Shown: positions 38,401 through 43,753 of the stretch, piece after piece
How positions within the stretch are numbered: position 1 is the stretch's first letter
Layout of the letters: each line of letters opens with the position of its first letter
Source of the DNA: Ancylostoma caninum
Lineage: Eukaryota; Nematoda; Chromadorea; Rhabditida; Ancylostomatidae
Assembly (NCBI GenBank): GCA_037903475.1
Contig: JBAJFG010000423.1
Coordinates: 671,283 to 735,282 of the forward strand
DNA: 64,000 bases
Direction: 5' to 3'
Translations under genes and position numbers: made by a program
Notes under the pieces: model-generated
The model's input: the letters and a program-made list of their open reading frames with translations, nothing else
Told to the model about the DNA's origin: nothing
Databases searched by the model: none

Positions 38401-38779
38401 AAGTCTGGCGATCCGGGCCACTTTGTACGATACATTGGAAATAATCCGGAGAAGAATCAATAACTATGAAGTACGTGCAGAACTCCACCGACCAGGAACA
38501 TTTGTGTTGACGTCTAGAGCGGCTCGTAATCTGGAGATGAACATGGAAAAGCGCTCGACGTCTCGTCTGATAGCCGGCGGAATCTGAACGGTCAACAAGA
38601 ACCTCATCGTATCAAAACATCATTAGAGCTGGATAACATTTTAGTGTTTCGATCAGTTCATGTATTTTGCACAAGGTTTACTAACCCGACTGTCGAGCAC
38701 TGCACAGTCGATGTCGTTTGATGAGCAAACGCTGCTCGCCGACGACATACCGCCTGACGAGACAACTTGCAAAATGACT
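2367..38779 (-). CDS. F-BAR domain RhoGAP, ARHGAP29/ARHGAP45/GMIP family (SPV-1-like), 13 exons, partial at both ends
   Basis: In this family an N-terminal F-BAR domain is followed by a C1 zinc finger and a RhoGAP domain that stimulates GTP hydrolysis on Rho. In C. elegans the homologue SPV-1 is a membrane-curvature-linked regulator of RHO-1. Thirteen exons on the minus strand were joined by eye: 38686-38779, 38493-38583, 37528-37665, 35085-35172, 29778-29841, 14187-14271, 13830-13923, 12401-12509, 10563-10670, 10424-10504, 9011-9202, 8781-8858 and 2367-2447. All junction phases agree, giving about 434 residues. Landmarks in order are DVERFSMFISRL, a helical region, LNDRIDGLEIAFERTKAWS, the start of the F-BAR helices (YSKDLLSYIRSRLQLEQ), LRDVFESSF, DARRKEHD, a conserved KKKRIEEEAVIKKVEAEKQL segment and LRELVFQCDQT. 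The C1 and RhoGAP parts and the stop lie off the left edge, and the first exon was not found. Family assignment rests on remembered similarity to human ARHGAP29, including equal spacing between the W and the DEYEKAK-like segment. Confidence 0.85.
3028..3062. repeat. Dispersed repeat carrying GGGTAATCTCAATGATGCAT
   Basis: A near-identical motif (GGGTAATYTCAATGAYGCATC followed by MGGCC) recurs at about 32572-32600 and 59145-59168, with a diverged copy at 10074-10095. At this site its first half is doubled (CCTGGGTAATCTCAA twice, 3012-3041). The surrounding 60-100 bp also look related between copies (ACATCAACACATTA-like strings). No terminal structure was recognised. Confidence 0.55.
3249..4852. 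mobile_element. Long foldback element with Tc1-like length, 1.60 kb, arms about 195 bp
   Basis: The left arm (about 3249-3441) begins AGTGGCGGTCCTAAGTATTG and is matched inverted at about 4644-4852, where the end reads AGTAGCGGACATAATTATTG on the minus strand. The arms agree at roughly 70-80 percent by eye, including a shared GAACAGGAAAACATGG-type core. Total length is that of an autonomous Tc1-type element, but I could not read a transposase in the interior, which has frequent stops on both strands. It looks like an old, dead or non-autonomous Tc1/mariner-group copy. Confidence 0.65.
6397..6560. other. GC-rich coding-like island inside an intron, strand unresolved
   Basis: This block is much richer in G+C than its surroundings and is open on both strands. 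One minus-strand frame reads SLDFIWELIQQFINSLKSLTK followed directly by a donor-like GTATCAG. Another minus frame reads SEVLAAYRVEVDAALARLHM. A plus frame reads KRLERVNKLLDELPYEVE. It is not part of the F-BAR domain, because the flanking exons are contiguous without it. It could be an exon of a nested gene, an alternative exon or a decayed gene fragment. Confidence 0.35.
7650..7808. mobile_element. Palindromic element, family A copy 1 (diverged)
   Basis: The ends match those of the better copies at 43221 and 56690: AAAAAGATAGACGG near 7662 and its inverse CGTCTATCTTCTTGACAAG at 7782-7800. The interior is palindromic (ATCCCATGACCGCAG against its inverted counterpart) but more decayed than in the other two copies. 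It carries no coding capacity. Confidence 0.7.
8781..8858 (-). CDS. F-BAR RhoGAP exon (coiled coil)
   Basis: This 78-bp, phase 0/0 exon has acceptor TTTTGCAG and donor GTGAAT. It encodes KVEAEKQLAVCSAELRRKRK and then ELECAK, a highly charged helix continuous with the preceding exon. It corresponds to the KVEEANELYKVC segment of the human family member. Confidence 0.88.
9011..9202 (-). CDS. F-BAR RhoGAP exon (long F-BAR helix and loop)
   Basis: This is the longest exon (192 bp, 64 residues, phase 0/0), with acceptor ATTTTAG and donor GTGAGA. It starts HDCEDMVEKCRVTLKLREES, passes through a serine-rich loop (SESINISPSMS) and returns to a basic helix (KRRREMEKKKRIEEEAVIK). The serine loop sits where ARHGAP29 has a SSSGG loop. 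Confidence 0.9.
10424..10504 (-). CDS. F-BAR RhoGAP exon
   Basis: This 81-bp, phase 0/0 exon has acceptor ATTCCAG and donor GTGAGT. It reads ALDARRKEHDIQRGALKLEW and continues TKMTKSL. It is separated from the next upstream exon by an intron of only 58 nt. Confidence 0.88.
10563..10670 (-). CDS. F-BAR RhoGAP exon
   Basis: This 108-bp, phase 0/0 exon has acceptor GATTTCAG and donor GTGATT. It reads PFMPLRDVFESSFDSDIDLV and continues GRTKETTDHLKARVVE, matching the FMPLQSLF region of ARHGAP29. Confidence 0.9.
12401..12509 (-). CDS. F-BAR RhoGAP exon (start of the F-BAR domain)
   Basis: This 109-bp exon has acceptor CGATTTCAG and donor GTAGGC. Its first base completes a threonine codon with the preceding exon, after which it reads YSKDLLSYIRSRLQLEQDHA and ends CRRDIAK in phase 0. 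The pattern of a short tyrosine-containing helix followed by an arginine-leucine-glutamate run is the family's F-BAR entry motif. Confidence 0.92.
13830..13923 (-). CDS. F-BAR RhoGAP exon
   Basis: This 94-bp exon has acceptor GTTTCAG and donor GTGAGT. It reads EHSQLMDLDRILNDRIDGLE and then IAFERTKAWS. The split codons at both ends match the neighbouring exons (GAT before, ACC after). Confidence 0.9.
14187..14271 (-). CDS. F-BAR RhoGAP exon (linker before the F-BAR domain)
   Basis: This 85-bp exon has acceptor CTTTCCAG and donor GTAGGG. It reads SSTEVYTTCQRAATLQRRHS and then TYQDIDGN in phase 0 to 1. Low family conservation is expected here. Its inclusion rests on good splice sites and exact phase fit with both neighbours. 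Confidence 0.7.
15120..15659. mobile_element. TIR element, family G copy 1 (540 bp)
   Basis: The left end reads ACAAGGGAAGTGCACGAAGA and the right end, inverted, ACAAGGAGAGTGCACGAATT. The same ends enclose a second copy at 55161-55803, and the two copies also share internal sequence (TTGAAATCTGCTAAAT near 15212 and 55250). Lack of a coding frame makes it non-autonomous. Confidence 0.7.
16398..16568 (+). CDS. Candidate 3'-terminal exon of an unidentified gene nested in an intron
   Basis: After an acceptor-like ACATAGCAG the plus strand is open for 56 codons to a TGA. It has the strong C-ending codon bias of a real exon, with residues DAKEINTLISQMIPTVPRLG, then PGAVCAPFLAGNQNLC and a terminal KQSSKN. 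The antisense frame (LAGENVSAGHKFWF) is also open, so strand is not certain. I do not recognise the protein and found no upstream exon. A processed gene fragment is an alternative. Confidence 0.4.
   Translation, partial: WDAKEINTLISQMIPTVPRLGPGAVCAPFLAGNQNLCPALTFSPANDNAAKQSSKN
17608..17675 (-). repeat. Degenerate tRNA-like sequence (tRNA pseudogene or SINE head)
   Basis: Read on the minus strand it has an A-box-like TGGCTCAGTGG (17659-17669) and a B-box-like GGGTCCAATCC (17614-17624) at the spacing of a tRNA gene. The acceptor stem does not pair and the T stem is largely mismatched, so it is unlikely to be a functional tRNA. A short A-rich run follows on the plus side at 17683-17700. It may be the polymerase III promoter part of a SINE. 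Confidence 0.45.
20842..21148 (-). CDS. Candidate exon of an unidentified gene, coding-like on both strands
   Basis: An acceptor GTCCACTTCACAG lies just above 21148. From there the minus strand is open to a stop at 20842, reading RKSSSVLERLDGGTIAQTNT, then VPISVLCAARRNCMLVTSSS, a SGPAAAISRSAFFSV segment and SSFLGSLLLQ at the end. The plus strand also has a good open frame ending at a donor GTAGGT (SLLDDVTSIQFRLAAHNTLI). The block is GC-richer than its surroundings. It is not needed for the F-BAR gene, whose flanking exons join without it. A second minus frame is open too, so the product is uncertain. Confidence 0.35.
22088..22915. mobile_element. Tc1-type TIR element, 828 bp, internally deleted
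   Basis: The ends are inverted copies: CAAGGTGGTCCAAAATTGCG on the left and, read inward on the minus strand, CAGGATGGTCCAAAATTACG on the right. Both are flanked by TA, as expected of a Tc1/mariner insertion. A minus-strand open frame (22595-22816) starting MSRIYVPQ is reminiscent of a transposase fragment, but I cannot confirm a DDE motif. Length is half that of a complete element. Confidence 0.7.
23690..23815 (-). mobile_element. Fragment of a non-LTR retrotransposon reverse-transcriptase C-terminus, copy 2
   Basis: A minus-strand frame contains FFFGNRAGSQYLILSKKL, closely resembling HFFVNRAGTQYLNLSKNH in the fragment at 36723-37079. This is the FFxNR...WNxLP-type tail found after the reverse-transcriptase domain in many LINEs. 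The fragment is short and shows no 3' tail. It is a decayed piece. Confidence 0.5.
25765..26199. mobile_element. Foldback element, 435 bp
   Basis: AAGTGTCATGGCGGTGAGAT at 25765 is repeated inverted at the right end (26180-26199). The pairing continues through TGAACTCCAAAACTCACCAC and further inward to about 25930 and 26030. Arms are about 160 bp and strongly similar. The open frames on this stretch are palindrome products. Confidence 0.8.
29778..29841 (-). CDS. F-BAR RhoGAP exon (short linker exon)
   Basis: This 64-bp exon has acceptor TCACTTCCAG and donor GTGAGT. Only the frame starting after one base fits both neighbours (phase 2 on entry, 0 on exit). It reads NSHVIQPSPARYFTLGRRPK and ends with P. 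A second frame (KQSRDSTESSTILHPW) is also open but breaks the phase. Sequence conservation is not expected in this linker. Confidence 0.65.
31305..31430 (-). other. Coding-like island in an intron, possible alternative exon
   Basis: The minus strand has an acceptor-like GTTCGGTAG just above 31430 and a donor GTAAGG near 31289-31294. Two frames are open between them: SLMPSELASHFPKP and a serine-rich SVSLSEASSSSRSSDCTEDP. The plus strand is open as well. Direct joining of the 35085 and 29778 exons keeps the frame, so this block is at most an alternative or foreign exon. Confidence 0.3.
32572..32600. repeat. Dispersed repeat copy (GGGTAATTTCAATGACGCAT)
   Basis: This copy matches those at 3028-3062 and 59145-59168, followed like them by a CAGGCC/CCGGCC string. 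The preceding 60 bp (AACACGTTGACGCAAGTGTT) resemble sequence before the other copies. Confidence 0.5.
33690..34161. mobile_element. Foldback element, 472 bp, nearly full palindrome
   Basis: TGTACAATACCCGCACTAAG at 33691 is found inverted at the right end near 34160. The arms (about 215 bp each) pair through GTTTGTTAAAAATGA, GAGCTATTACC-like and ATATGCTAGCTCACTC-like blocks, with a short GC-rich centre (GCGCGCGACA) near 33920. A GTACATAC remnant continues outside on the right. Confidence 0.8.
35085..35172 (-). CDS. F-BAR RhoGAP exon (N-terminal helical region)
   Basis: This 88-bp exon has acceptor TATTTGTAG and donor GTAAGT. After completing an aspartate codon it reads LKFDSATVDTTRVHNVIDQL and then ESAVLNTI. 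It corresponds to the VNFTEVNEENKNDLFQEV segment before the F-BAR domain in ARHGAP29. Confidence 0.82.
36150..36423. mobile_element. Palindromic element, family B copy 1 (274 bp)
   Basis: The ends TACAGTGG...CCACTGTA and the blocks GCGGTGGCCCATCTGCGGCC (36168-36187) and its inverse near 36389-36407 define the element. The second copy at 42441-42712 has the same ends and the same GC-rich arms around an A+T-rich centre (TTGTAAGCTTTTTTC). TA flanks at both ends suggest a Tc1/mariner-type target. Confidence 0.85.
36600..37079 (-). mobile_element. 3' end of a non-LTR retrotransposon (LINE), copy 1
   Basis: The minus-strand frame 36723-37079 encodes a reverse-transcriptase C-terminal tail with RFRSQPLIIHKILTGI, a TSFFKFITSTTRGD segment and RQHFFVNRAGTQYLNLSK. 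Downstream on the same strand the element ends in a run of AAT triplets (36601-36621 as ATT on the plus strand), as in LINEs with simple-sequence tails. The upstream part of the element is missing, so it is a 5'-truncated, dead insertion inside the intron and in the same orientation as the host gene. Confidence 0.7.
37528..37665 (-). CDS. F-BAR RhoGAP exon (N-terminal helical region)
   Basis: This 138-bp exon has acceptor CAATTCAG and donor GTGAGT. It reads GESMCVSVHAALEMVSESMR, then DLFKHSQFKTNQVILPSLQL and VQSVK, with split codons fitting both neighbours. The strong C/G-ending codon use marks it as genuine coding sequence. Confidence 0.88.
38493..38583 (-). CDS. F-BAR RhoGAP exon (N-terminal region)
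   Basis: This 91-bp exon has acceptor GACCGTTCAG and the probable donor GTCGGT. It reads IPPAIRRDVERFSMFISRLR and then AALDVNTNVP. It aligns with the DYIKELVNDIRKFSHMLLYL region near the N-terminus of ARHGAP29. A second donor (GTACTT at about 38470) would keep the same phase and add eight residues, so the 3' boundary is not certain. Confidence 0.8.
38686..38779 (-). CDS. F-BAR RhoGAP exon (most 5' exon found)
   Basis: This 94-bp exon has acceptor TTTTTCTTGCAG and donor GTTAGT. In the frame that fits the next exon it reads VILQVVSSGGMSSASSVCSS and then NDIDCAVLDSR. It starts with one base of a split codon, so at least one more exon lies upstream. The plus strand is also open here (LSSTAQSMSFDEQTLLADDI), which I take as a shadow. 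Confidence 0.65.
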
Positions 38780-40004
38780 CTGCAAGAAAAATATTTTCAA
38801 AAAAATTAGATCCAGTAAAGGAGAGACATGAACGACGATGACAAAAAAAACAAGGGGTGAGATGAATGACGACAAAAAACAAGAATGCACGATAAAACGA
38901 AAGAAAAACGACTTTGAATTTTCTTCTATGGCTTGAAGTTTCGAACAAAATTCGAAACGATTTCTGAGTCCAGTAGGGGAGGTAATGAAGAATGAGGGTT
39001 GCGAACGTTACCCGGAAATGAGCCATCAATTTTCGGGGCGAAAAAAAGAGGAAGCCAGAGCGGAACGGGCTCATTTAAGGAGGATATCAAGGTTAAATGA
39101 AATGAGAACGAGGAGGAATGAATAGAAAAAAGAAAATAACTGAATGCTCAAATATCTTCTGGAGTCTTGTAATATTCTTGTCTTTCAAAGCCATAGATTG
39201 GATTTCGGCTTGTTCAGACATCCGAAGCAGACCCCCAAGATGAACTCTTCCAGAAAATATTGATAAAAACCAACTTGAACTAACTTCCTGGCTAGTTTTA
39301 CCAGGAGATACTAGAGTATTAATCAGGGATACTTGAGAGCTGGAGTAACTTTAATAGGTGTGCGTGACGATTACAGAGCATGACTTGCCAAAATAAATCT
39401 CGAAGGCCAAATTTGGGAAGTTGGACAAAGCGGAGCTCAGCTCATGAGACATTCATGGCTTTGATAGCCCAGAGATAATCCAAACAAATGTGGCAACAAA
39501 TCTTTCGACCAGTTGGGTAGCAGATTCACACCATGGACTGAGCAAGAATCATTTGTCCAAGGAATAGGAAAGTGAAATTTATCCAAGCCATCACAAATAT
39601 TTTTAGGACACACAGCTCTGGAGCGCCCCAGGTGTTCACTGAATGCGAAAGCGGGTGAAGACGTAAGATTAATGCCTAAAATCATTCCGACTTTACAGCG
39701 CCGAGCCAATGTTAATTCAGGCCTTCTCGTTGTTACTGTCGATTTATATTCACGCATCTTTGTCGGGGATGATTGGTTTGCTCCCCGAACATTGATTAAT
39801 ATCACTGCTTTTGTGAGCCTTCTAGCACCATGGATAACTACGAGTGTACTGAGGACTCATTTACATTTAGCTATTTACTTATTTGTTTATCCATTAAACA
39901 ATTTCCCTACAAAACCATAAAACCTGCTGGCATGGATGAAACGGTGTAAGAAAGAAAAAGAATGATAAGTTCGAACATAAGCATGACAGATATGATGTGA
40001 ACGT

Positions 40005-40100
40005 TTGGTGAATGAATAAATGAATAAATGAATAAATAGGTAGGCAAATATATGAATGAATGAATGAATGAATGAATGAATGAATGAATTTATTAATTCA
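40005..40100. repeat. Tetranucleotide microsatellite (AATG/AATA)n
   Basis: GAATGAATAAATGAATAAAT units pass into ten or more AATG units. Shorter related runs lie at 40262-40305 (AATG with single changes) and 40405-40432 (AATA). The minus-strand HSFI-repeat open frames here are translation of the microsatellite. Confidence 0.9.
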
Positions 40101-41365
40101 AATACACTCGGTGGTGCACCAAAACGAAAAAAAAAACAAACTGGGACATCAGTCACACAAATTCCGAATTCTGTACTAATTATGAAGCATTAAACCAAAC
40201 ATTACCATTTTCCCCATGTGATCAGAAGACCCACTGACGGGATATCAGATCGCTCTCCTCCAACGGAAGGAATGAATGAATGAGTGAATGAACGAATGAA
40301 TAAGATCAGCCACCAAAAGCCCGCAAATTTCTGCGAAATCATCATCTGTCGCTGTACAATTGGAGCCGTTCTTGAAAGAGCATTTTGAGCGCCCCCACGA
40401 CAGTAAACGAATAAATAAATAAATAAATAAGTTAGATAGATCACTGGCAAATGATCTCACACGCGCATATGTGTAGAAAGAAACTCCACTAGCAATAGTT
40501 TGCAAAGACACTGAGCCGGTCAACTCCAGAAGGAGTTAAGGAAATGAAACTGATTTTCTTGCAAAAAATTCAGAATGTTCAAACGCCAGAGAATTCGATA
40601 GGCAAATCCTTTTATGGCACTGTTTGCGCAAGATTATTCCCTTCTCACACGTTGCTCGACCATAATCCATGGAATAAGCAAGCCATGAACTGCCTTCGTT
40701 CAAGGAAACGATGCGGATCGGCAAATGTGATCCCACAGCTGTGAGGAGGTATTCCCACACCCACATAAAATTGAAGAGAATTCTATGCCTCGAGGTCCAA
40801 AACTTTGCTGAGCTTCCTCTCCAAGAATCAAGTCCCCAAAAAGTCCAGTAGAACAAGAATTTGTTCAGGAATTCGTAGGACACGGTGTCCAGATAAGATA
40901 CCATCTCATTCAAGTACAAGTGCAAATCGTCCGGCAAAAAATAAACTGTTCACTGACACCTTGGAACGCTAGTTACTTGTTCGTTGGCCGGTGGAAGCGC
41001 ATAATCTCTAAATCGAATTGACCTTGGCTGCCCAAGACACGCTCACGCAACTGGACACGCCTGTTAAACCTGCGTTTAAAAACCCAATACATCAACACGT
41101 GCAGTTATTTCGGGGAAGTTACTGCTCTGATGCAACGATAAGGCAAGCGGAACGGTCCTCTATGGAAGTATAATATACAGACTTCAGTCAGGGTGAGACT
41201 CACAAGGGACTGAGTTTGTACATTTGGGAAAATCTGACGTATTAGAAAGAAAATCCAATGAATGTTCGGTTTCGTAATGGTTTGAAAATTTCGCACATTT
41301 AAAAACAGTGCTAAATATGCCCTTTCTATCACTTGCGTTGGACTATAGAGCTCTTTCCGGTCGAG

Positions 41366-41610
41366 TATAGTCTATTAGCCCACAGAGGGCGCCCGATCCG
41401 ACTTTGTCTGCAACTACGACCTCATCATTTTTTCGGCTAACTGATCGGTTTTTTTTTTGCCCTTTTTGACATGCATATGGTGCGATGCCTTCCATTCTTA
41501 TGTTTGCCTGCTGCCATTCGCTGAAACATCCTTCCAGACGTATTCTGCGGGCAAAGTCGTAATTGCAGACAAAGTCGGATCAGGCGCCCTCTGTGAGCTA
41601 ATAGACCATA
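41366..41610. mobile_element. Palindromic TIR element, 245 bp
   Basis: The left arm TATAGTCTATTAGCCCACAG continues into GAGGGCGCCCGATCCGACTT and TGTCTGCAACTACGAC. The right arm (about 41550-41610) is the inverse with five or six changes over 55 bp. The centre contains a T-rich run. It has no coding capacity, and only one copy is in the window. Confidence 0.85.
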
Positions 41611-41807
41611 CGTATTTGAATTTTCAGCTTATTCAAAATATTACGCAATGGGAGGACTCGCCGTGGGCAACAGACTGTGGTTCCTGTTGAGCGGCGTATC
41701 TCGCGTAAGTCTGCGGACAAATGAAAACGCTGCGACTCTTGAGGGAATATCTGGGTCAGGTAAAGGCATGTTTCTTCCCATCTCACTCATGTCTACCAGG
41801 GTCCGTA

Positions 41808-41858
41808 GTAAACCTACCAGTCAGGTGATCTGACGTGAGTGAACGTCAGGCGACCTAT
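41808..41858. repeat. Short remnant of the element at 47437-47727 (inverted)
   Basis: GGGTCCGTAGTAAAC and GTCAGGCGACCT, here about 25 bp apart, are the inverse of the two ends of the 290-bp block at 47437-47727. It looks like an internally deleted copy. Confidence 0.5.
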
Positions 41859-42440
41859 TCGGAATGAGGGGCGGAATGAGTCGATCTGGATGCGATCTCA
41901 TCGATTGAATGATACTGCTGATGAGATACTGAGTTGTTTGCAAGATAAGATACGTTAATGATGGGATAAGGCAGAGGTACTCATTGCTGCCGGTTCATTC
42001 TTGTTTGCGTTAAACAAGTTTCATCCCTCGATTTGCTATTAGAAAGTGTATGCTCGGTAGGAAATAAAGTTTCTCAAAGAAATTAGCTATCCGAATGAGA
42101 CAATTTCAACCTGCTTCCAGCCAGCCGCACATCCATCCTGCGTTCATCATGTACCCATCATCCTGCAGCAAGTCTGAGAGCTACAGCCGCGTCGGTAGAA
42201 TGTTAAAATTTTCGTGGGATTTCTCTATAACTTTGCCTCTGGTGAAAATTTTTTGGAACCTAAAGCGTTTCATGATGGAGAACAATGTTCTGCATCTTTT
42301 TTTTTCCTCTCTTGAACGTCTCACGCTTTTGCAGCTGTCACCAAATATTTCAAAATGTTCCTTAATAGCCTTGACCGCACCCACTAATTAGGGTCATATT
42401 CCGAAAATTCCTCATTTTTTCGGCCTCAGCACTAATGAAT

Positions 42441-42712
42441 TACAGTGGACTTCAATGGCGTTGGCCCATCTGCGGCCTTGAAAAGGACGTTGCGCAACCG
42501 CGCTGCGCGCGCCGTAACCTATGTATTCTGCTGCTGTTATGCAACTTCTTAGAGCTTTTTTACTCGATTCTAAGGATTTTTGAGCAAATCTGGGAGAAAA
42601 GACCTTAGAAATAGCATTCCGACGGTGACGACACCGATCCCGGCGCGCGGCGCGGTCGCGCTGCGTCCTCCACGAGGCTGCAGTTGGGCCACCGCCGTTG
42701 CCGTCCACTGTA
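42441..42712. mobile_element. Palindromic element, family B copy 2 (272 bp)
   Basis: The ends TACAGTGG...CCACTGTA and arms GGCGTTGGCCCATCTGCGGC against their inverse near 42684-42702 match the copy at 36150-36423 along the whole length. It is the first of four palindromic elements in tight succession. Confidence 0.88.
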
Positions 42713-42889
42713 AATTTTGAATTCTTTTAAACAGAGGGAATGAATTCAATGGATAATGACAAGCAATTTGGGGTGAAAATTATTGGGAGAGCTTAGAGTT
42801 TTCTCGCCTTTAAAATTTACAAGTTTTCAAAGCGCGCCATCAGTTTTCAGCCCATTGGACGACCCAAGGTGTTGCCTTTCACATCACTG

Positions 42890-43070
42890 GATGCCCATCT
42901 GTACAGTAGATCGTAGATCCTCAAGGCGCACCGCCTGAAATCACATGTGGCGTCCTGCTGGCAGTATTCCCGGAGCTAACCGGCTGAGTATCGATCGCCA
43001 GCAGGACGCCACGTGTGACCGGTGCACCTCGAGGACGAGGTGGATCTACGGCACTGTACAGATGGGCATC
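42890..43070. mobile_element. Palindromic element, family D (181 bp)
   Basis: GATGCCCATCTGTACAGTAG at 42890 is matched inverted at 43051-43070. Inner blocks GTGGCGTCCTGCTGGCAG and CCAGCAGGACGCCACGTG (about 42950-42968 and 43000-43017) pair almost perfectly. The right end abuts the next element without spacer. Confidence 0.85.
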
Positions 43071-43216
43071 ACAGTCTTTCTCAAAAATGCTTGCCTGACG
43101 CTGAACCGCCCGTCAGCTCAGCCACGTCACACCACGTATGATAATGCACAGGTGATGCGGCGCGGCTTAGCAGATGGGCGGTGAAGCGTGAGGCAAGTAA
43201 TTTTGAGAAGGACTGT
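43071..43216. mobile_element. Palindromic element, family E (146 bp)
   Basis: ACAGTCTTTCTCAAAAATGC at 43071 is matched inverted by GCAAGTAATTTTGAGAAGGA and ACTGT up to 43216. The GCTTGCCTGACGCTGAACCG block pairs with its counterpart near 43178-43198. It is flanked directly by family D on the left and family A on the right. Confidence 0.8.
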
Positions 43217-43220
43217 ATAT

Positions 43221-43402
43221 ACAGTCCTTGTCGAAAAGATAGACGGTTTCTGTCACTGCAGAAACGCGTCGGGACCTGAACGATGGAAGTGGAGAGTGCA
43301 TGCTCCAAGTGAGAGGGTCCAGTAGGTCCCACCGCGATTCTACGACCGCGACGATATGAAACCGCACGCGCAATCCGTCTATCTTTTCGACAAGGACTAT
43401 AC
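43221..43402. mobile_element. Palindromic element, family A copy 2 (about 180 bp)
   Basis: AGTCCTTGTCGAAAAGATAG at 43223 is found inverted at 43379-43398, with TA next to each end. The arms include CTGCAGAAACGCGTCGGGAC and its diverged inverse near 43325-43350. It is close to copy 3 at 56690-56868. Confidence 0.88.
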
Positions 43403-43753
43403 ATCGCTGCCTCCTGACGTTTCATTCTAATGGTTTGAGTTGGACACTCTGGCATTACGAGCCTCAAAAGAAATTTGATCGTTAATAAACCCATGCGTGG
43501 GTCCCGCGACATAAAGAGTATGCTAGACGCCGCGCACTTGCCTCGAAACTACCGAGCCAGCGTAAATTGGCGCATTGTAAGGTGTGAGCACCGATAACGC
43601 TATTGAGTTCATAGATGTGACATGAGCATACTTCTAGCTATGTCATGCTTGTGTCCCTTCCACAACTATGTTCGCTAACAATGTTTTCCACCCTATTACA
43701 ACAACCCGAGTAGAACATGAAAGATACAACTTTCGCAGTAATTCAGAATCGTC

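Larger units (their letters stand above)
38780..43753. other. Upstream intron or intergenic stretch before the KCTD gene
   Basis: The first exon and promoter of the F-BAR gene should be here but were not recognised. The stretch holds ATGA/ATAA microsatellites (40005-40432), a palindromic element (41366-41610), a short repeat remnant (41808-41858) and the four-element cluster 42441-43402. Open frames at 39437-39920 show no motif I know. Confidence 0.55.

Noticed and set aside
40005..40432. Possible CRISPR-like spaced repeats
   Set aside because: The repeats are 4-bp microsatellite units without spacers, and the genome is eukaryotic.
39887..40523. Open frames rich in HSFI repeats
   Set aside because: They are translations of the AATG/AATA microsatellites.
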